Translations under genes and position numbers: made by a program
Shown: positions 1 through 8,037 of the stretch, piece after piece
Numbering within the stretch: position 1 is the stretch's first letter
Layout of the letters: the number at the start of each line of letters is the position of its first letter
The notes under the pieces: generated by a model
What the model saw: only the letters and a program-made list of their open reading frames with translations
Database searches by the model: none
Told to the model about the DNA's origin: nothing
NCBI RefSeq assembly: GCF_019145195.1
Contig: NZ_JAHSTW010000006.1
Span: 310,001 to 374,000, forward strand
Direction: 5' to 3'
DNA from: Pseudomonas siliginis
GTDB lineage: Bacteria; Pseudomonadota; Gammaproteobacteria; Pseudomonadales; Pseudomonadaceae
Length of the DNA stretch: 64,000 nt

Positions 1-192
1 CGGCTGTTCGAAACGCTCGGCAAAACGCAGCAGACGCAGATTCGCCTCGCTCAGTTCGGCAAGATCGACGGTGGACCACTCGCTACGTTGCAGGCGCTGC
101 CATATCTCAAGAATCTGACGTGCCTGATGAATTACCCGCTGGGCAAAGTGGTGCTTGAGACGCTCACGGCTGGGGTCTTCTGGCTCGGTCAT
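1..192 (-). CDS. gcbA: N-terminal part of a GcbA-like diguanylate cyclase/response regulator (cut by window start)
   Basis: Only the first 64 codons lie in the window, reading leftwards from the ATG at 192. The visible protein begins MTEPEDPSRERLKHHFAQRV and is charged and helical, with no membrane segment. The identification rests mainly on context: the order of this gene followed by DUF2333, NUDIX, SUI1 and speA is that of PA4843 (GcbA/AdcA, a GGDEF-containing regulator of attachment) to PA4839 in P. aeruginosa, here interrupted by an hcp island. No catalytic GGDEF motif is visible because that part lies outside. The family role would be c-di-GMP synthesis in the cytoplasm. The assignment is an inference from synteny and the N-terminus. 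Confidence 0.55.
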   Translation of the reverse strand, partial: MTEPEDPSRERLKHHFAQRVIHQARQILEIWQRLQRSEWSTVDLAELSEANLRLLRFAERFEQP

Positions 193-516
193 ATCCTGAC
201 TACTAGTTAGGGTGCATGCTGAGATCGACTGGTGGCTCTATGCTAGCACCTCTTTTCCCTTAGACGAGTGTCGTACGTCAATAATCTGCTGGACGACACG
301 ATTCAGTTTCTGACCGGGTGGTTTTGCTTTTGTATCCGATTTTGGCCAAGTGCCCGCATGCTGGGGTTTTGCGAGCAATCCTGCCAGCGCTGTCGACATT
401 TCACCGACCTTGATGGGCGGCGTCTGACAGCGCTTTCTGATTTTTCTTCTACGCGCTTTCACCGGCCCGGTTGGCTGGTACGGTTCAGGGATTCCCCTAG
501 TTGCCGTCCATCCGCC
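193..516. other. Intergenic region between gcbA-like gene and the hcp island
   Basis: About 320 bp separate the divergent gcbA-like gene and the DUF2515-like gene. The frame of the DUF2515-like gene stays open back to about 268, but the upstream residues (many Cys, Phe, Arg) look non-coding. Apart from the possible 53-aa minus-strand ORF I see no REP, terminator or convincing promoter. Confidence 0.4.
238..399 (-). CDS. Possible small protein (53 aa) upstream of the gcbA-like gene
   Basis: An ATG at 399 opens a 53-codon frame starting MSTALAGLLAKPQHAG, preceded by an AAGG about 9 nt upstream, and ending 45 bp before the gcbA-like start on the same strand. The product is basic (several Lys, Gln, Pro) with no signal peptide or membrane segment. 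Codon use is not clearly pseudomonad (third positions only about half G/C), so it may be chance. I do not recognise a family. Confidence 0.22.
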   Translation of the reverse strand: MSTALAGLLAKPQHAGTWPKSDTKAKPPGQKLNRVVQQIIDVRHSSKGKEVLA

Positions 517-1665
517 ATGAGCCAATGTTTCACCGAACTCGCCAGTGATGCCCAGCGCCTCAATCACAACATCACGCCCATCGACGACTGCGCCTGCGGC
601 GAAGAGTTGTTGTATGGCGAGCGGGTGCAAGTGACAGAGGTGCCAGTGCTGACCTGCCAATGCCTCTGGCGGCGCTATCAGCGCGAGGCCGAAGCAATCG
701 TCGCGCCGAACGGCGTGCTGATTGCCGATCCGGTCGCGCGCAACCGAGCGATCAACGCGGCTTATGCCCGGTTGTGGTTGCACGACTCACGTTTTCAATG
801 GGCGGGCCTGGCGGCGTTTGCCTCCAAGCAGGTCGGCTGTGGCTTGCTGCATGCGGCACAGAGTATCGAACGCATCCGCGAGGAATACGAAGCGCGGCAG
901 CGGCTGCGAGACAGCCGACGCGAATCCGGATTGCTCACGCCGGAAAAAATGCCGGGACAGGCCGAAGACCTGCGTGAATATCAACAGGCTCAGGCGCGTA
1001 ATCCGCTGTCTGTCATGGATGCCCGGGTGCCAGGCGAAGAGCTGTCGGTGGCCGAGCAACAGTTCCGGCATGTCTACGAAATGATGGCGATGGGTAATAC
1101 CACGCTGTTTCTGGATGTTTATCCGTTGCATCAGTTCTATGCGGTGCGGGGATTGGCGGAGTTGAAGAAATGTCTTCGCGACCGGGAGAAGATTCAAGGG
1201 CATGCGAAGTGGCCGGTGCTTTGGCCGGTCGGGCAAGACACCCTCAGGTTCGGGGATGCATATCCCGAGATAGAGGTGGCCTTTGAAGCAATAGAGGCCG
1301 GGAAAATCGCCGAAAGCGTGAAGCATTTGGCGTGGCACGAGCAGCAAAATATTCTCCAGCCGACCATTTACGAAAACAGCCACCTGGTTGCGCTTTTGCG
1401 CGGCAATCATTTTTCTTATGTCACCAACTTCCCTTCCGGCGTCGCTCAGGCCATCGAGCTGACGCTGACCAGCCAATGCCAGCGTGTCGATGATGGCCGC
1501 ACCATTGATTTTGATAGCAACCCGCTGGCGGATTTGTCCGATATCGACCAGCGAATGAAGTTTGTGCTGCGGGCGGCAAGTCGTTTTGATCTGTTGCTCA
1601 ACGACAGCAACAGAGAATTGTTGGCGCAGTCAATTCGCGAGATTGCAGTGCGGGAGGAGGGCTGA
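517..1665 (+). CDS. DUF2515-like protein, candidate T6SS effector of the hcp island
   Basis: The 382-aa product starting MSQCFTELASDA resembles the DUF2515-type proteins often found in pseudomonad T6SS loci; the stretch NRAINAAYARLWL followed by RFQWAGLAAFASKQVGCGLL (residues about 75-110) and the later HEQQNILQPTIYENSH (about 280-295) are the most family-like parts. No signal peptide or membrane segment is seen. The start at 517 is chosen because the upstream extension looks non-coding; no good ribosome site precedes it. The stop overlaps the next start (TGATG). Position at the head of an operon carrying hcp suggests a secreted effector or a handling protein; which of these is not decidable from sequence. 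Confidence 0.6.
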   Translation: MSQCFTELASDAQRLNHNITPIDDCACGEELLYGERVQVTEVPVLTCQCLWRRYQREAEAIVAPNGVLIADPVARNRAINAAYARLWLHDSRFQWAGLAAFASKQVGCGLLHAAQSIERIREEYEARQRLRDSRRESGLLTPEKMPGQAEDLREYQQAQARNPLSVMDARVPGEELSVAEQQFRHVYEMMAMGNTTLFLDVYPLHQFYAVRGLAELKKCLRDREKIQGHAKWPVLWPVGQDTLRFGDAYPEIEVAFEAIEAGKIAESVKHLAWHEQQNILQPTIYENSHLVALLRGNHFSYVTNFPSGVAQAIELTLTSQCQRVDDGRTIDFDSNPLADLSDIDQRMKFVLRAASRFDLLLNDSNRELLAQSIREIAVREEG

Positions 1666-2387
1666 TGAGCTTGCGCCTTGGGCAAATCGGCCTACGTCGG
1701 TGGGTGTGGATGGTGGTTTGTTCCGCTGCTGCACTGGCCGCTTTACGGCAACTGATGCAGCCGCTATGGACTGATCCAGTCATTACCTTGAGGATCGGCG
1801 AAACCTACGAGTACATGGAGGCACATTCAACCGCTCCGTTCAGTGTATGGGATCGCGGCAGCAAGACTGTTTCCGGTGGCATTCCGAAGACGGATGCACG
1901 TCTGCGCTTCGTTGATCCGCAGTACGGGTTCGAGACGCCGCTGGCTCGGTTTTTCACCGTGACGTTCGTCAACAATCTGACCGTGAGCATCCGCATGTCT
2001 CCGCAAATCGAACCTCTGCTGATTGAGGACGCCATGAAGGTTGTTACCGATCTGCAGAGCCAATGGTGCGCAAAAGGCTGGAAACCTATGGGTACGCAGG
2101 GCGACCCGACAATTACGGACACCCCCGAATGGCGCGCATACGTCAGACAAGGAGTGCTTTCTGGGCGGTCATTTTGGCAGGCCGGCGACAAATACCAGGC
2201 AATGCTGATTCTAGGACGCTTCAGAGATTCCAGGCATCTCGATCAGGAGCGCTACCTCATCACTCTCGCCGTGGCGAAACCCTGGATTCCTTTCGACAAA
2301 ATCGAAGATCGCCGCCTCGAATCCCATCACTTCCTCCCACCCCTACCCGAAAAAGGAGCCATCCCATGCCCATCCCAGCCTTCATGA
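1665..2387 (+). CDS. Membrane-anchored protein, candidate immunity partner in hcp island
   Basis: The 240-aa product has one hydrophobic segment at about residues 12-30 (RRWVWMVVCSAAALAAL) after a basic start, so it is predicted to be anchored in the inner membrane with a periplasmic body. I do not recognise a domain. It is translationally coupled to the DUF2515-like gene (TGATG at 1663-1667, strong GGGAGGAGG site upstream) and its 3' end overlaps hcp by 22 nt. A small membrane or periplasmic protein directly behind a candidate effector is the usual place for an immunity gene; that is inference. Alternatives are an Hcp-delivery accessory protein. Confidence 0.5.
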   Translation: MSLRLGQIGLRRWVWMVVCSAAALAALRQLMQPLWTDPVITLRIGETYEYMEAHSTAPFSVWDRGSKTVSGGIPKTDARLRFVDPQYGFETPLARFFTVTFVNNLTVSIRMSPQIEPLLIEDAMKVVTDLQSQWCAKGWKPMGTQGDPTITDTPEWRAYVRQGVLSGRSFWQAGDKYQAMLILGRFRDSRHLDQERYLITLAVAKPWIPFDKIEDRRLESHHFLPPLPEKGAIPCPSQPS

Positions 2388-2872
2388 CCATCCACGGCAG
2401 CCGCCAGGGCCTGATCACCGCCGGCGCTTTCACCGAGGCGTCGGTCGGTAACGGCTACCAGAGCGGTCGCGAAGACAAGATCATGGTGCAGGCCCTCAGC
2501 CATGGCATGTACATACCCAAGGATCAGGGCGCCGGGCGGCGGATGCACAGGCCATTGATCATCACCAAAACCCTCGACAAGGCTTCGCCCTTGCTGAATA
2601 TGGCGCTGTCCAGTGGCGAGTTGCTGAGCGAATGCCGCGTGGAGTTTTATCGCACGTCGGCCAGCGGCGTGCAGGAGCACTTCTACACGGTGGAGCTGGA
2701 GGATGCGTTGGTCGTCGGCAGCGAACTATTGATGCCGAACTGTCTCGACACGGCCACGTCGCATCTCACCCAACTGGAGAAAGTCCACTTCAGCTACCGG
2801 CGCATCTACTGGCGCCACGAAATCAGCCGGACGATGGGTTCGGACGAGTGGCAAGGCGAGGGACTTCGGTGA
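2366..2872 (+). CDS. hcp: Hcp family T6SS tube protein
   Basis: The 168-aa product starting MPIPAFMTIHGSRQG, with ITAGAFTEASVGNGYQSG shortly after, is a clear Hcp-type (Hcp2-like) protein. Hcp forms the hexameric rings of the inner T6SS tube and also acts as carrier and chaperone for small effectors. An AAAGGAG lies 7 nt before the ATG. The length is normal for the family. No structural T6SS genes are nearby, so this is an orphan hcp whose product would be used by an apparatus encoded elsewhere. It overlaps the preceding gene by 22 nt and the next one by 4 nt (GTGA), so the four genes form one operon. Confidence 0.9.
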   Translation: MPIPAFMTIHGSRQGLITAGAFTEASVGNGYQSGREDKIMVQALSHGMYIPKDQGAGRRMHRPLIITKTLDKASPLLNMALSSGELLSECRVEFYRTSASGVQEHFYTVELEDALVVGSELLMPNCLDTATSHLTQLEKVHFSYRRIYWRHEISRTMGSDEWQGEGLR

Positions 2873-3345
2873 GGCTGGTCCGTGAACTGAGCCTGACCGA
2901 CCACGAGCGCCAGCATGTCTGTTGCGTGGAAGAGGCGCTGGAGCACGTCAGCAGTCTGTTGAGCATGCGCCAACCGCTCGAAGGTCTGGATCAACTGCGG
3001 GCCGGTTTGATGATCAATCTGGACCGCGAAGTCCTGGCGCAGATCAAACAGGGTGAATGGTGCCTGATCAAAGCCGAAGCCGACTACGGCTACTGGCAGG
3101 GCGTCGAAGCGGTGTTCCAACAGGCCGTGCTCGAGCTTATGAACAACCCTCCCGAGCAGCCAACCCGCACCGCGCGAATCTTTCGTCTGGTCGACAGTGT
3201 GACCGGTGAGCCTTTGCCTGCGCAGGCCTACATCGCCACGATTGATGGAATACCCAGTCAGCGCCGAACTGACGCCCAAGGCATTGCACATCTGTTTACC
3301 GACGACCAAGTGCGGCAGCTTTCGCTGCGCATCTTCAACGTCTGA
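2869..3345 (+). CDS. Hcp-linked protein with transthyretin-like C-terminal region
   Basis: A GTG at 2869 overlaps the hcp stop (GTGA), giving a 158-aa protein beginning VRLVRELSLTDHERQ. The N-terminal two thirds are helical and soluble. The C-terminal 50 residues (RLVDSVTGEPLPAQAYIAT, then RTDAQGIAHLF) look like the short beta-sandwich, carboxypeptidase-regulatory/transthyretin-like modules found on T6SS-associated proteins. There is no signal peptide. The frame is open upstream inside hcp, but the coupled GTG is the natural start. The function is unknown; a role as adaptor, or as cargo loaded on Hcp, is suggested only by position. Confidence 0.6.
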   Translation: MRLVRELSLTDHERQHVCCVEEALEHVSSLLSMRQPLEGLDQLRAGLMINLDREVLAQIKQGEWCLIKAEADYGYWQGVEAVFQQAVLELMNNPPEQPTRTARIFRLVDSVTGEPLPAQAYIATIDGIPSQRRTDAQGIAHLFTDDQVRQLSLRIFNV

Positions 3346-3483
3346 AATCTGCGTCTATCCTTTCGTTCGCGACGTCCTTCGCTTGTTTTGCGCCAGTGCC
3401 GCGATAGCGGGTGCTAGGCCTTGGCACGTTGTTGTATGGTTGTGGTCGAACCGTTGAACCCAAGTGATTGAAAGGATATCGCC

Positions 3484-4551
3484 ATGCTGGACTGGAAAAA
3501 CCGCGCGGGCAGCGCGCCTGAACGTGCCGCCGAGCCAAAATCGGCGACCCGCAGCTATGTCGGCGGGCTGCTGTTCAGCCGGGCGCTGGCCACAGTGGTC
3601 GGTCTGTATTTGCTGGTCACCATTGCGCTGGGCTGGTACTGGAGCCAGGAACCGGAGCTGTTTCCGGTGGCGCAGAACGCCCAGGTCGCTGCCGAGAAAG
3701 AGGGCAAGCAAATGGTGGTCGGTTACACCACGGTCGAGACCCTGAAGACCGTTGCCGGCACCTTGCTCAACAAGCCGGGCGGTTACATTTCCAATGACCG
3801 TTTCCCGCCGGGCCTGTGGATGGACAACACGCCGAGCTGGGAATATGGCGTGCTGGTGCAGGTGCGTGACCTGACCCGCGCCCTGCGCAAGGATTTTGCC
3901 CGTTCGCAATCACAGTCCGCCGAAGACGCCGATCTGGCCAAGGCCGAACCACGCTTCAACTTCGATAACAAGAGCTGGGTGCTGCCGTCCAGCGAGTCGG
4001 AATACCAGGAAGGCATCAACTCCCTGAGCCGTTATCAGTCGCGCTTGTCGGATCCGAATCAGAAAAACGCGCTGTTCTACGCGCGCGCCGACAACCTCAA
4101 CAACTGGCTGGGCGATGTCGGTACCCGTCTCGGTTCGCTGTCGCAACGCCTGTCGGCCAGTGTCGGCCGGGTCAAGCTCAATACTGCGCTGAAGACCGAA
4201 GTTCCGGCAGTCGGCGAAGTGCCGCAGGTTGACGAAGAAGTCGTGGAAACCCCGTGGATGCAAATCGACAACGTGTTCTACGAAGCGCGCGGTCAGGCCT
4301 GGGCGCTGTCGCATCTGCTGCGCGCCATCGAAGTCGACTTCGCCGATGTGCTGGCGAAGAAGAACGCCACCGTCAGCGTGCGCCAGATCATCCGTGAGCT
4401 GGAGGCTTCGCAAGAGCCGGTGTGGAGCCCGATGATTCTCAACGGCAGCGGTTTCGGCGTGTTGGCCAACCACTCGCTGGTCATGGCCAACTACATTTCC
4501 CGGGCCAACGCTGCGGTGATCGATTTGCGTCAACTGCTCAATCAGGGCTGA
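3484..4551 (+). CDS. DUF2333 family inner-membrane protein
   Basis: The 355-aa product has a single membrane segment at about residues 28-52 (LLFSRALATVVGLYLLVTIA) and a large, probably periplasmic, body ending in NAAVIDLRQLLNQG. It matches the DUF2333 family seen at PA4842, of unknown function. AAGGA sits 8 nt before the ATG. The gene is followed after 3 nt by the NUDIX gene, so the two are probably co-transcribed. The synteny with PA4843-PA4839 supports the call. Confidence 0.85.
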   Translation: MLDWKNRAGSAPERAAEPKSATRSYVGGLLFSRALATVVGLYLLVTIALGWYWSQEPELFPVAQNAQVAAEKEGKQMVVGYTTVETLKTVAGTLLNKPGGYISNDRFPPGLWMDNTPSWEYGVLVQVRDLTRALRKDFARSQSQSAEDADLAKAEPRFNFDNKSWVLPSSESEYQEGINSLSRYQSRLSDPNQKNALFYARADNLNNWLGDVGTRLGSLSQRLSASVGRVKLNTALKTEVPAVGEVPQVDEEVVETPWMQIDNVFYEARGQAWALSHLLRAIEVDFADVLAKKNATVSVRQIIRELEASQEPVWSPMILNGSGFGVLANHSLVMANYISRANAAVIDLRQLLNQG

Positions 4552-4554
4552 TAC

Positions 4555-5112
4555 GTGAGCCAGACTACAAGAGAGGCGGCCCATCGCGCCGCCTCGGACG
4601 CTGAACAGATCGCCTGGGTCGACGAGCAGGACAACCTGCTCGGCGCTCTGGTGCGCTCCGATTTGCGTGAGCGCGGGCTGATTGGCCGTGGCACTTACAT
4701 CATGCTGTTCAACTCCGCCGGTGAGCTGTGCGTGCACCGGCGCACGTTGAGCAAGGCGATTTATCCCGGTTACTGGGATGTTGCCGCAGGCGGCATGGTC
4801 CAGGCCGACGAAAGTTATGCCGAGTCGGCGGCGCGCGAGCTGGAAGAAGAGTTGGGCGTCAGCGGCGTCGAACTCACCGCTCACGATCACTTCTACTTCG
4901 AAGACACCGGCAACCGCCTGTGGTGTTCGGCGTTTTCCGCCGTGTGGGACGGGCCGCTGAAACTGCAGCCGGAAGAAGTCCTCGAAGCGCGATTCATCCC
5001 CGTCGAACAGGTCATGCGCGAAATCAGCGAAAAGCCTTATTGCCCGGACTCTCTGGCCGCGTTAAGGCGCTATCTCAAGGCGCAGCAAAGCAACGTCGCA
5101 AAGAACACATGA
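4555..5112 (+). CDS. NUDIX hydrolase, YfcD-like
   Basis: The 185-aa product starts at a GTG 3 nt after the DUF2333 stop. The Nudix box runs from about residue 80 to 102: G80, E86 and the cluster RELEEELGV fit the G-x5-E-x7-REU-x-EE-x-G-U pattern, so the metal-binding catalytic site is intact. The region before it (IMLFNSAGELCVHRR, then YPGYWDVAAGG) is typical of the YfcD/isopentenyl-diphosphate-isomerase-like Nudix subgroup. It would hydrolyse a nucleoside-diphosphate-linked substrate in the cytoplasm; the substrate is unknown. Confidence 0.85.
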   Translation: MSQTTREAAHRAASDAEQIAWVDEQDNLLGALVRSDLRERGLIGRGTYIMLFNSAGELCVHRRTLSKAIYPGYWDVAAGGMVQADESYAESAARELEEELGVSGVELTAHDHFYFEDTGNRLWCSAFSAVWDGPLKLQPEEVLEARFIPVEQVMREISEKPYCPDSLAALRRYLKAQQSNVAKNT

Positions 5113-5130
5113 ATTGGCGCCGATTGGCAC

Positions 5131-5159
5131 TTAGCAATCGCGATTTTTGCCGTTACACT
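5131..5159 (+). promoter_or_regulatory. Candidate sigma70 promoter for the SUI1 gene
   Basis: TTAGCA (5131-5136) and TACACT (5154-5159) are separated by 17 nt in the NUDIX-SUI1 gap. The -10 is good, the -35 moderate. Judged by eye only. Confidence 0.35.
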
Positions 5160-5298
5160 GCGCGACCTTTTCAAGCTGCACCGAGCGCTTCCCAAAAAGC
5201 ATCGATGCAGTAGCGCTGCCCCTGCCTGAGTGGGGCTTCGCGGTCGCTGACCTTGCCCAAGGTTGCGATCAGTCTTTGTCCTCCCGAGAGGATTGCCG

Positions 5299-5670
5299 GT
5301 GGCCAAGAAAGCCGCATCCTTCGCCGCCCTGGGCGGCCTGGTATTTTCCACCGACGCAGGTCGTCATTGCCCGGAATGCAGCAAGCCGGTGGACGCCTGT
5401 ATCTGCAAACAAACCGTGATCCCGGCCGGTGACGGCATTGCCCGCGTGCGTCGCGAAAGCAAAGGGCGTGGCGGCAAGACGGTGACCACCATCACCGGCG
5501 TGCCTCTGGCCGAAGACGCGCTCAAGGAGCTGGCGACGACGTTGAAGAAACGTTGTGGCACCGGCGGGGCGTTGAAGGACGGCATCATCGAAATCCAGGG
5601 CGATCACGTCGAGCTACTCTTGGCAGAGCTGATCAAGCACGGTTTCAAAGCGAAGAAATCCGGCGGCTAG
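5299..5670 (+). CDS. SUI1/eIF1-like translation initiation factor homologue (YciH family)
   Basis: The 123-aa product starts at a GTG (5299) with GAGAGGA just upstream. It has a Cys cluster near the N-terminus (C24, C27, C34, C36 in CPECSKPVDACIC), then the SUI1 fold: GRGGKTVTTITGVPL in the middle, and DGIIEIQGDHVELLLAEL near the end. Bacterial members are related to eukaryotic eIF1 and to E. coli YciH, which modulates initiation. It corresponds to PA4840, directly before speA as in P. aeruginosa. The four-Cys metal-binding appearance is an observation; its function is not established. Confidence 0.88.
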   Translation: MAKKAASFAALGGLVFSTDAGRHCPECSKPVDACICKQTVIPAGDGIARVRRESKGRGGKTVTTITGVPLAEDALKELATTLKKRCGTGGALKDGIIEIQGDHVELLLAELIKHGFKAKKSGG

Positions 5671-5674
5671 CAGC

Positions 5675-5811
5675 CTCTGTGAAACCCTCCGGCGGCTTGA
5701 TCCGGCTTCGAGTGTTCTCGGATCCGGCGTCGTCGCCATGGTTTTCACAGAGCCTGTTCATGACCGGTTTCTAAACTCCACGCAGTCAGTGCGGTCTACC
5801 GCCGCACTGAC
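5675..5811 (+). promoter_or_regulatory. Two hairpins between SUI1 gene and speA (terminator or speA leader)
   Basis: A 12-nt arm CTCTGTGAAACC (5675-5686) pairs with GGTTTTCACAGAG (5740-5752, one bulged T) across 53 nt. A second hairpin pairs GTCAGTGCGG (5785-5794) with CCGCACTGAC (5802-5811). Neither is followed by a U-run, so a structured speA leader is at least as likely as a terminator. Confidence 0.4.
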
Positions 5812-5890
5812 GAACCGTCATTTTCATTCTTTAGACTGCGCCGGCCTGAACGTCAGGCGACGCACTCTGACTTCTTTATAGGGGACTTCG

Positions 5891-7804
5891 ATGTCCGTAC
5901 GACGCACACGTAAAGACGATGGCAGCCAATGGACAGTTGCGGACAGCCGCAGCGTTTACGGGATTCGCCATTGGGGGGCCGGGTATTTCGCGATCAATGA
6001 AGCCGGTCGCGTCGAAGTACGTCCGAACGGCCCGAGCAGCTCGCCTATCGATCTGTTCGAGCAAGTCGACCAACTGCGCAAGAGCGGTTTGTCTTTGCCG
6101 CTGCTGGTGCGGTTCCCCGACATCCTGCAAGACCGTGTCCGTCAGTTGACCGGTGCTTTCGATTCGAACATCGAACGCCTGGAATACCAGAGCAAATACA
6201 CTGCGCTGTACCCGATCAAGGTCAACCAGCAGGAAGCGGTGATCGAGAACATCATCGCCACCCAGAACGTTTCCATCGGTCTGGAAGCCGGCTCCAAGCC
6301 TGAGCTGCTGGCCGTGCTGGCGCTGGCGCCGAAGGGCGGCACCATCGTCTGCAACGGTTACAAGGACCGCGAGTTCATTCGTCTGGCGCTGATGGGCCAG
6401 AAGCTCGGCCACAACGTGTTCATCGTCATCGAGAAAGAATCCGAAGTCGGCCTGGTGATCGAAGAAGCCGCCTCGCTGAAGGTCAAACCGCAGGTGGGGC
6501 TGCGCGTGCGCCTGTCGTCGCTGGCCTCGTCGAAATGGGCGGACACCGGTGGCGAGAAGTCCAAATTCGGCCTGTCGGCGGCGCAACTGCTGTCGGTGGT
6601 CGAGCGCTTCCGTGGCGCCGGTCTGGATCAGGGCATCCGCCTGCTGCACTTTCACATGGGGTCGCAGATCGCCAACCTCGCTGACTATCAGCACGGCTTC
6701 AAGGAAGCGATCCGTTATTACGGCGAATTGCGCAACCTCGGTCTGCCGGTGGATCACATCGACGTCGGCGGCGGCCTCGGTGTCGACTACGACGGTACCC
6801 ACTCGCGCAACGCCAGTTCGATCAACTACGACATGGACGATTACGCCGGTGTCGTGGTCGGCATGCTCAAGGAATTCTGCGACGCGCAGAGCCTGCCGCA
6901 TCCGCACATCTTCTCCGAGAGTGGCCGTTCGCTGACCGCGCACCACGCAATGCTGGTGGTGCAGGTCACCGACGTCGAGAAACACAACGACGAAATCCCG
7001 CTGATCGAAAACAAGGAAAGCCTGCCGGAAACCGTGCAGTGGCTGGTCGATCTGCTCGGCCCGACCGACATCGAAATGGTCACCGAAACTTACTGGCGCG
7101 CCACGCACTACATGAGCGACGTGGCCGCGCAGTATGCCGACGGCAAGCTGACCCTGGCGGAAAAAGCCCTCGCCGAGCAGTGCTACTTCGCCGTGTGCCG
7201 TCGCCTGCACAACTCGCTGAAAGCGCGTCAGCGTTCGCACCGCCAGGTGCTCGACGAACTCAACGACAAGCTGGCCGACAAGTACATCTGCAACTTCTCG
7301 GTATTCCAGAGCCTGCCGGACACCTGGGCGATCGATCAGGTGTTGCCGATCATCCCGCTGCATCGCCTCGACGAAGAGCCGCTGCGCCGTGCGGTGCTGC
7401 AGGATCTGACCTGCGACTCCGACGGCAAGATCAACCAGTACGTCGACGAGCAGAGCATCGAAACCAGCCTGCCGGTGCACGCGTTGAATGAAGGCGAAGA
7501 TTACCTGCTGGGCGTGTTCCTGGTCGGCGCCTATCAGGAAATCCTCGGTGACATGCACAACCTGTTCGGTGACACCGACTCGGTGAACATCTACCAGAAC
7601 GCCGATGGCAGCGTGTACCACGCCGGTATCGAGACCCACGACACCATCGAAGACATGCTGCGTTATGTGCACTTGTCGCCGGAAGAACTGATGACCCACT
7701 ACCGCGACAAGTGCGCCAGTGCCCGCATCAGTGCCAGCGAGCGCACGCAGTTCCTCGATGCCTTGCGTCTGGGCCTGACCCGCTCCTCATATCTGTCTTC
7801 CTGA
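5891..7804 (+). CDS. speA: Biosynthetic arginine decarboxylase
   Basis: The 637-aa product is full length for SpeA, which converts arginine to agmatine, the first step of the agmatine route to putrescine. The PLP-binding motif LYPIKVNQQ is near residue 110, the glycine-rich PLP phosphate loop [12 protein letters not shown] near 295, and [14 protein letters not shown] near 340. AGGGGAC precedes the ATG. The enzyme is PLP- and Mg-dependent and cytoplasmic or periplasm-associated in enterics. The gene stands alone, ending before a long inverted repeat. It matches PA4839 in sequence and position. Confidence 0.95.
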   Translation: MSVRRTRKDDGSQWTVADSRSVYGIRHWGAGYFAINEAGRVEVRPNGPSSSPIDLFEQVDQLRKSGLSLPLLVRFPDILQDRVRQLTGAFDSNIERLEYQSKYTALYPIKVNQQEAVIENIIATQNVSIGLEAGSKPELLAVLALAPKGGTIVCNGYKDREFIRLALMGQKLGHNVFIVIEKESEVGLVIEEAASLKVKPQVGLRVRLSSLASSKWADTGGEKSKFGLSAAQLLSVVERFRGAGLDQGIRLLHFHMGSQIANLADYQHGFKEAIRYYGELRNLGLPVDHIDVGGGLGVDYDGTHSRNASSINYDMDDYAGVVVGMLKEFCDAQSLPHPHIFSESGRSLTAHHAMLVVQVTDVEKHNDEIPLIENKESLPETVQWLVDLLGPTDIEMVTETYWRATHYMSDVAAQYADGKLTLAEKALAEQCYFAVCRRLHNSLKARQRSHRQVLDELNDKLADKYICNFSVFQSLPDTWAIDQVLPIIPLHRLDEEPLRRAVLQDLTCDSDGKINQYVDEQSIETSLPVHALNEGEDYLLGVFLVGAYQEILGDMHNLFGDTDSVNIYQNADGSVYHAGIETHDTIEDMLRYVHLSPEELMTHYRDKCASARISASERTQFLDALRLGLTRSSYLSS

Positions 7805-7822
7805 GACCTGATAGCGTTCCGC

Positions 7823-7873
7823 CCGGGTTGTCCGATTTTTTTCCGCAAGCTGTGGAAAAGTCGGACAACCCGG
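7823..7873 (+). terminator. Long perfect inverted repeat downstream of speA
   Basis: CCGGGTTGTCCGA (7823-7835) is exactly complementary to TCGGACAACCCGG (7861-7873), and the inner TTTTCC / GGAAAA extends the stem, leaving a 9-nt loop (7845-7853). No U-run follows on the plus strand. It may act as a processing stem or weak terminator for speA. Confidence 0.5.
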
Positions 7874-8037
7874 TGGGACATCTCCTGATTTTTTCACGAA
7901 AACCTGTGCGATCACGGTCAGCAAACTCATCTGGTCTGCTTTTCGCGTAGGTCATTTCCTAAGTTGTACTTCGCCTCTCTACTCGGCCATGCCTCTCGGC
8001 GAGAATCCCCGGCCGCCCCTCCTGTAGAGATCCGCCC

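Noticed and set aside
3412..3437. TTGGCACG upstream of the DUF2333 gene as a sigma54 promoter
   Set aside because: The -12 element (TTGC at the right spacing) is missing; what follows is TTGTTGTAT.
5876..7699. A 607-codon minus-strand open frame opposite speA
   Set aside because: It is the mirror of the high-GC3 speA gene; its translation is rich in His, Gln, Val and Asp with no family look, and speA is unmistakable.
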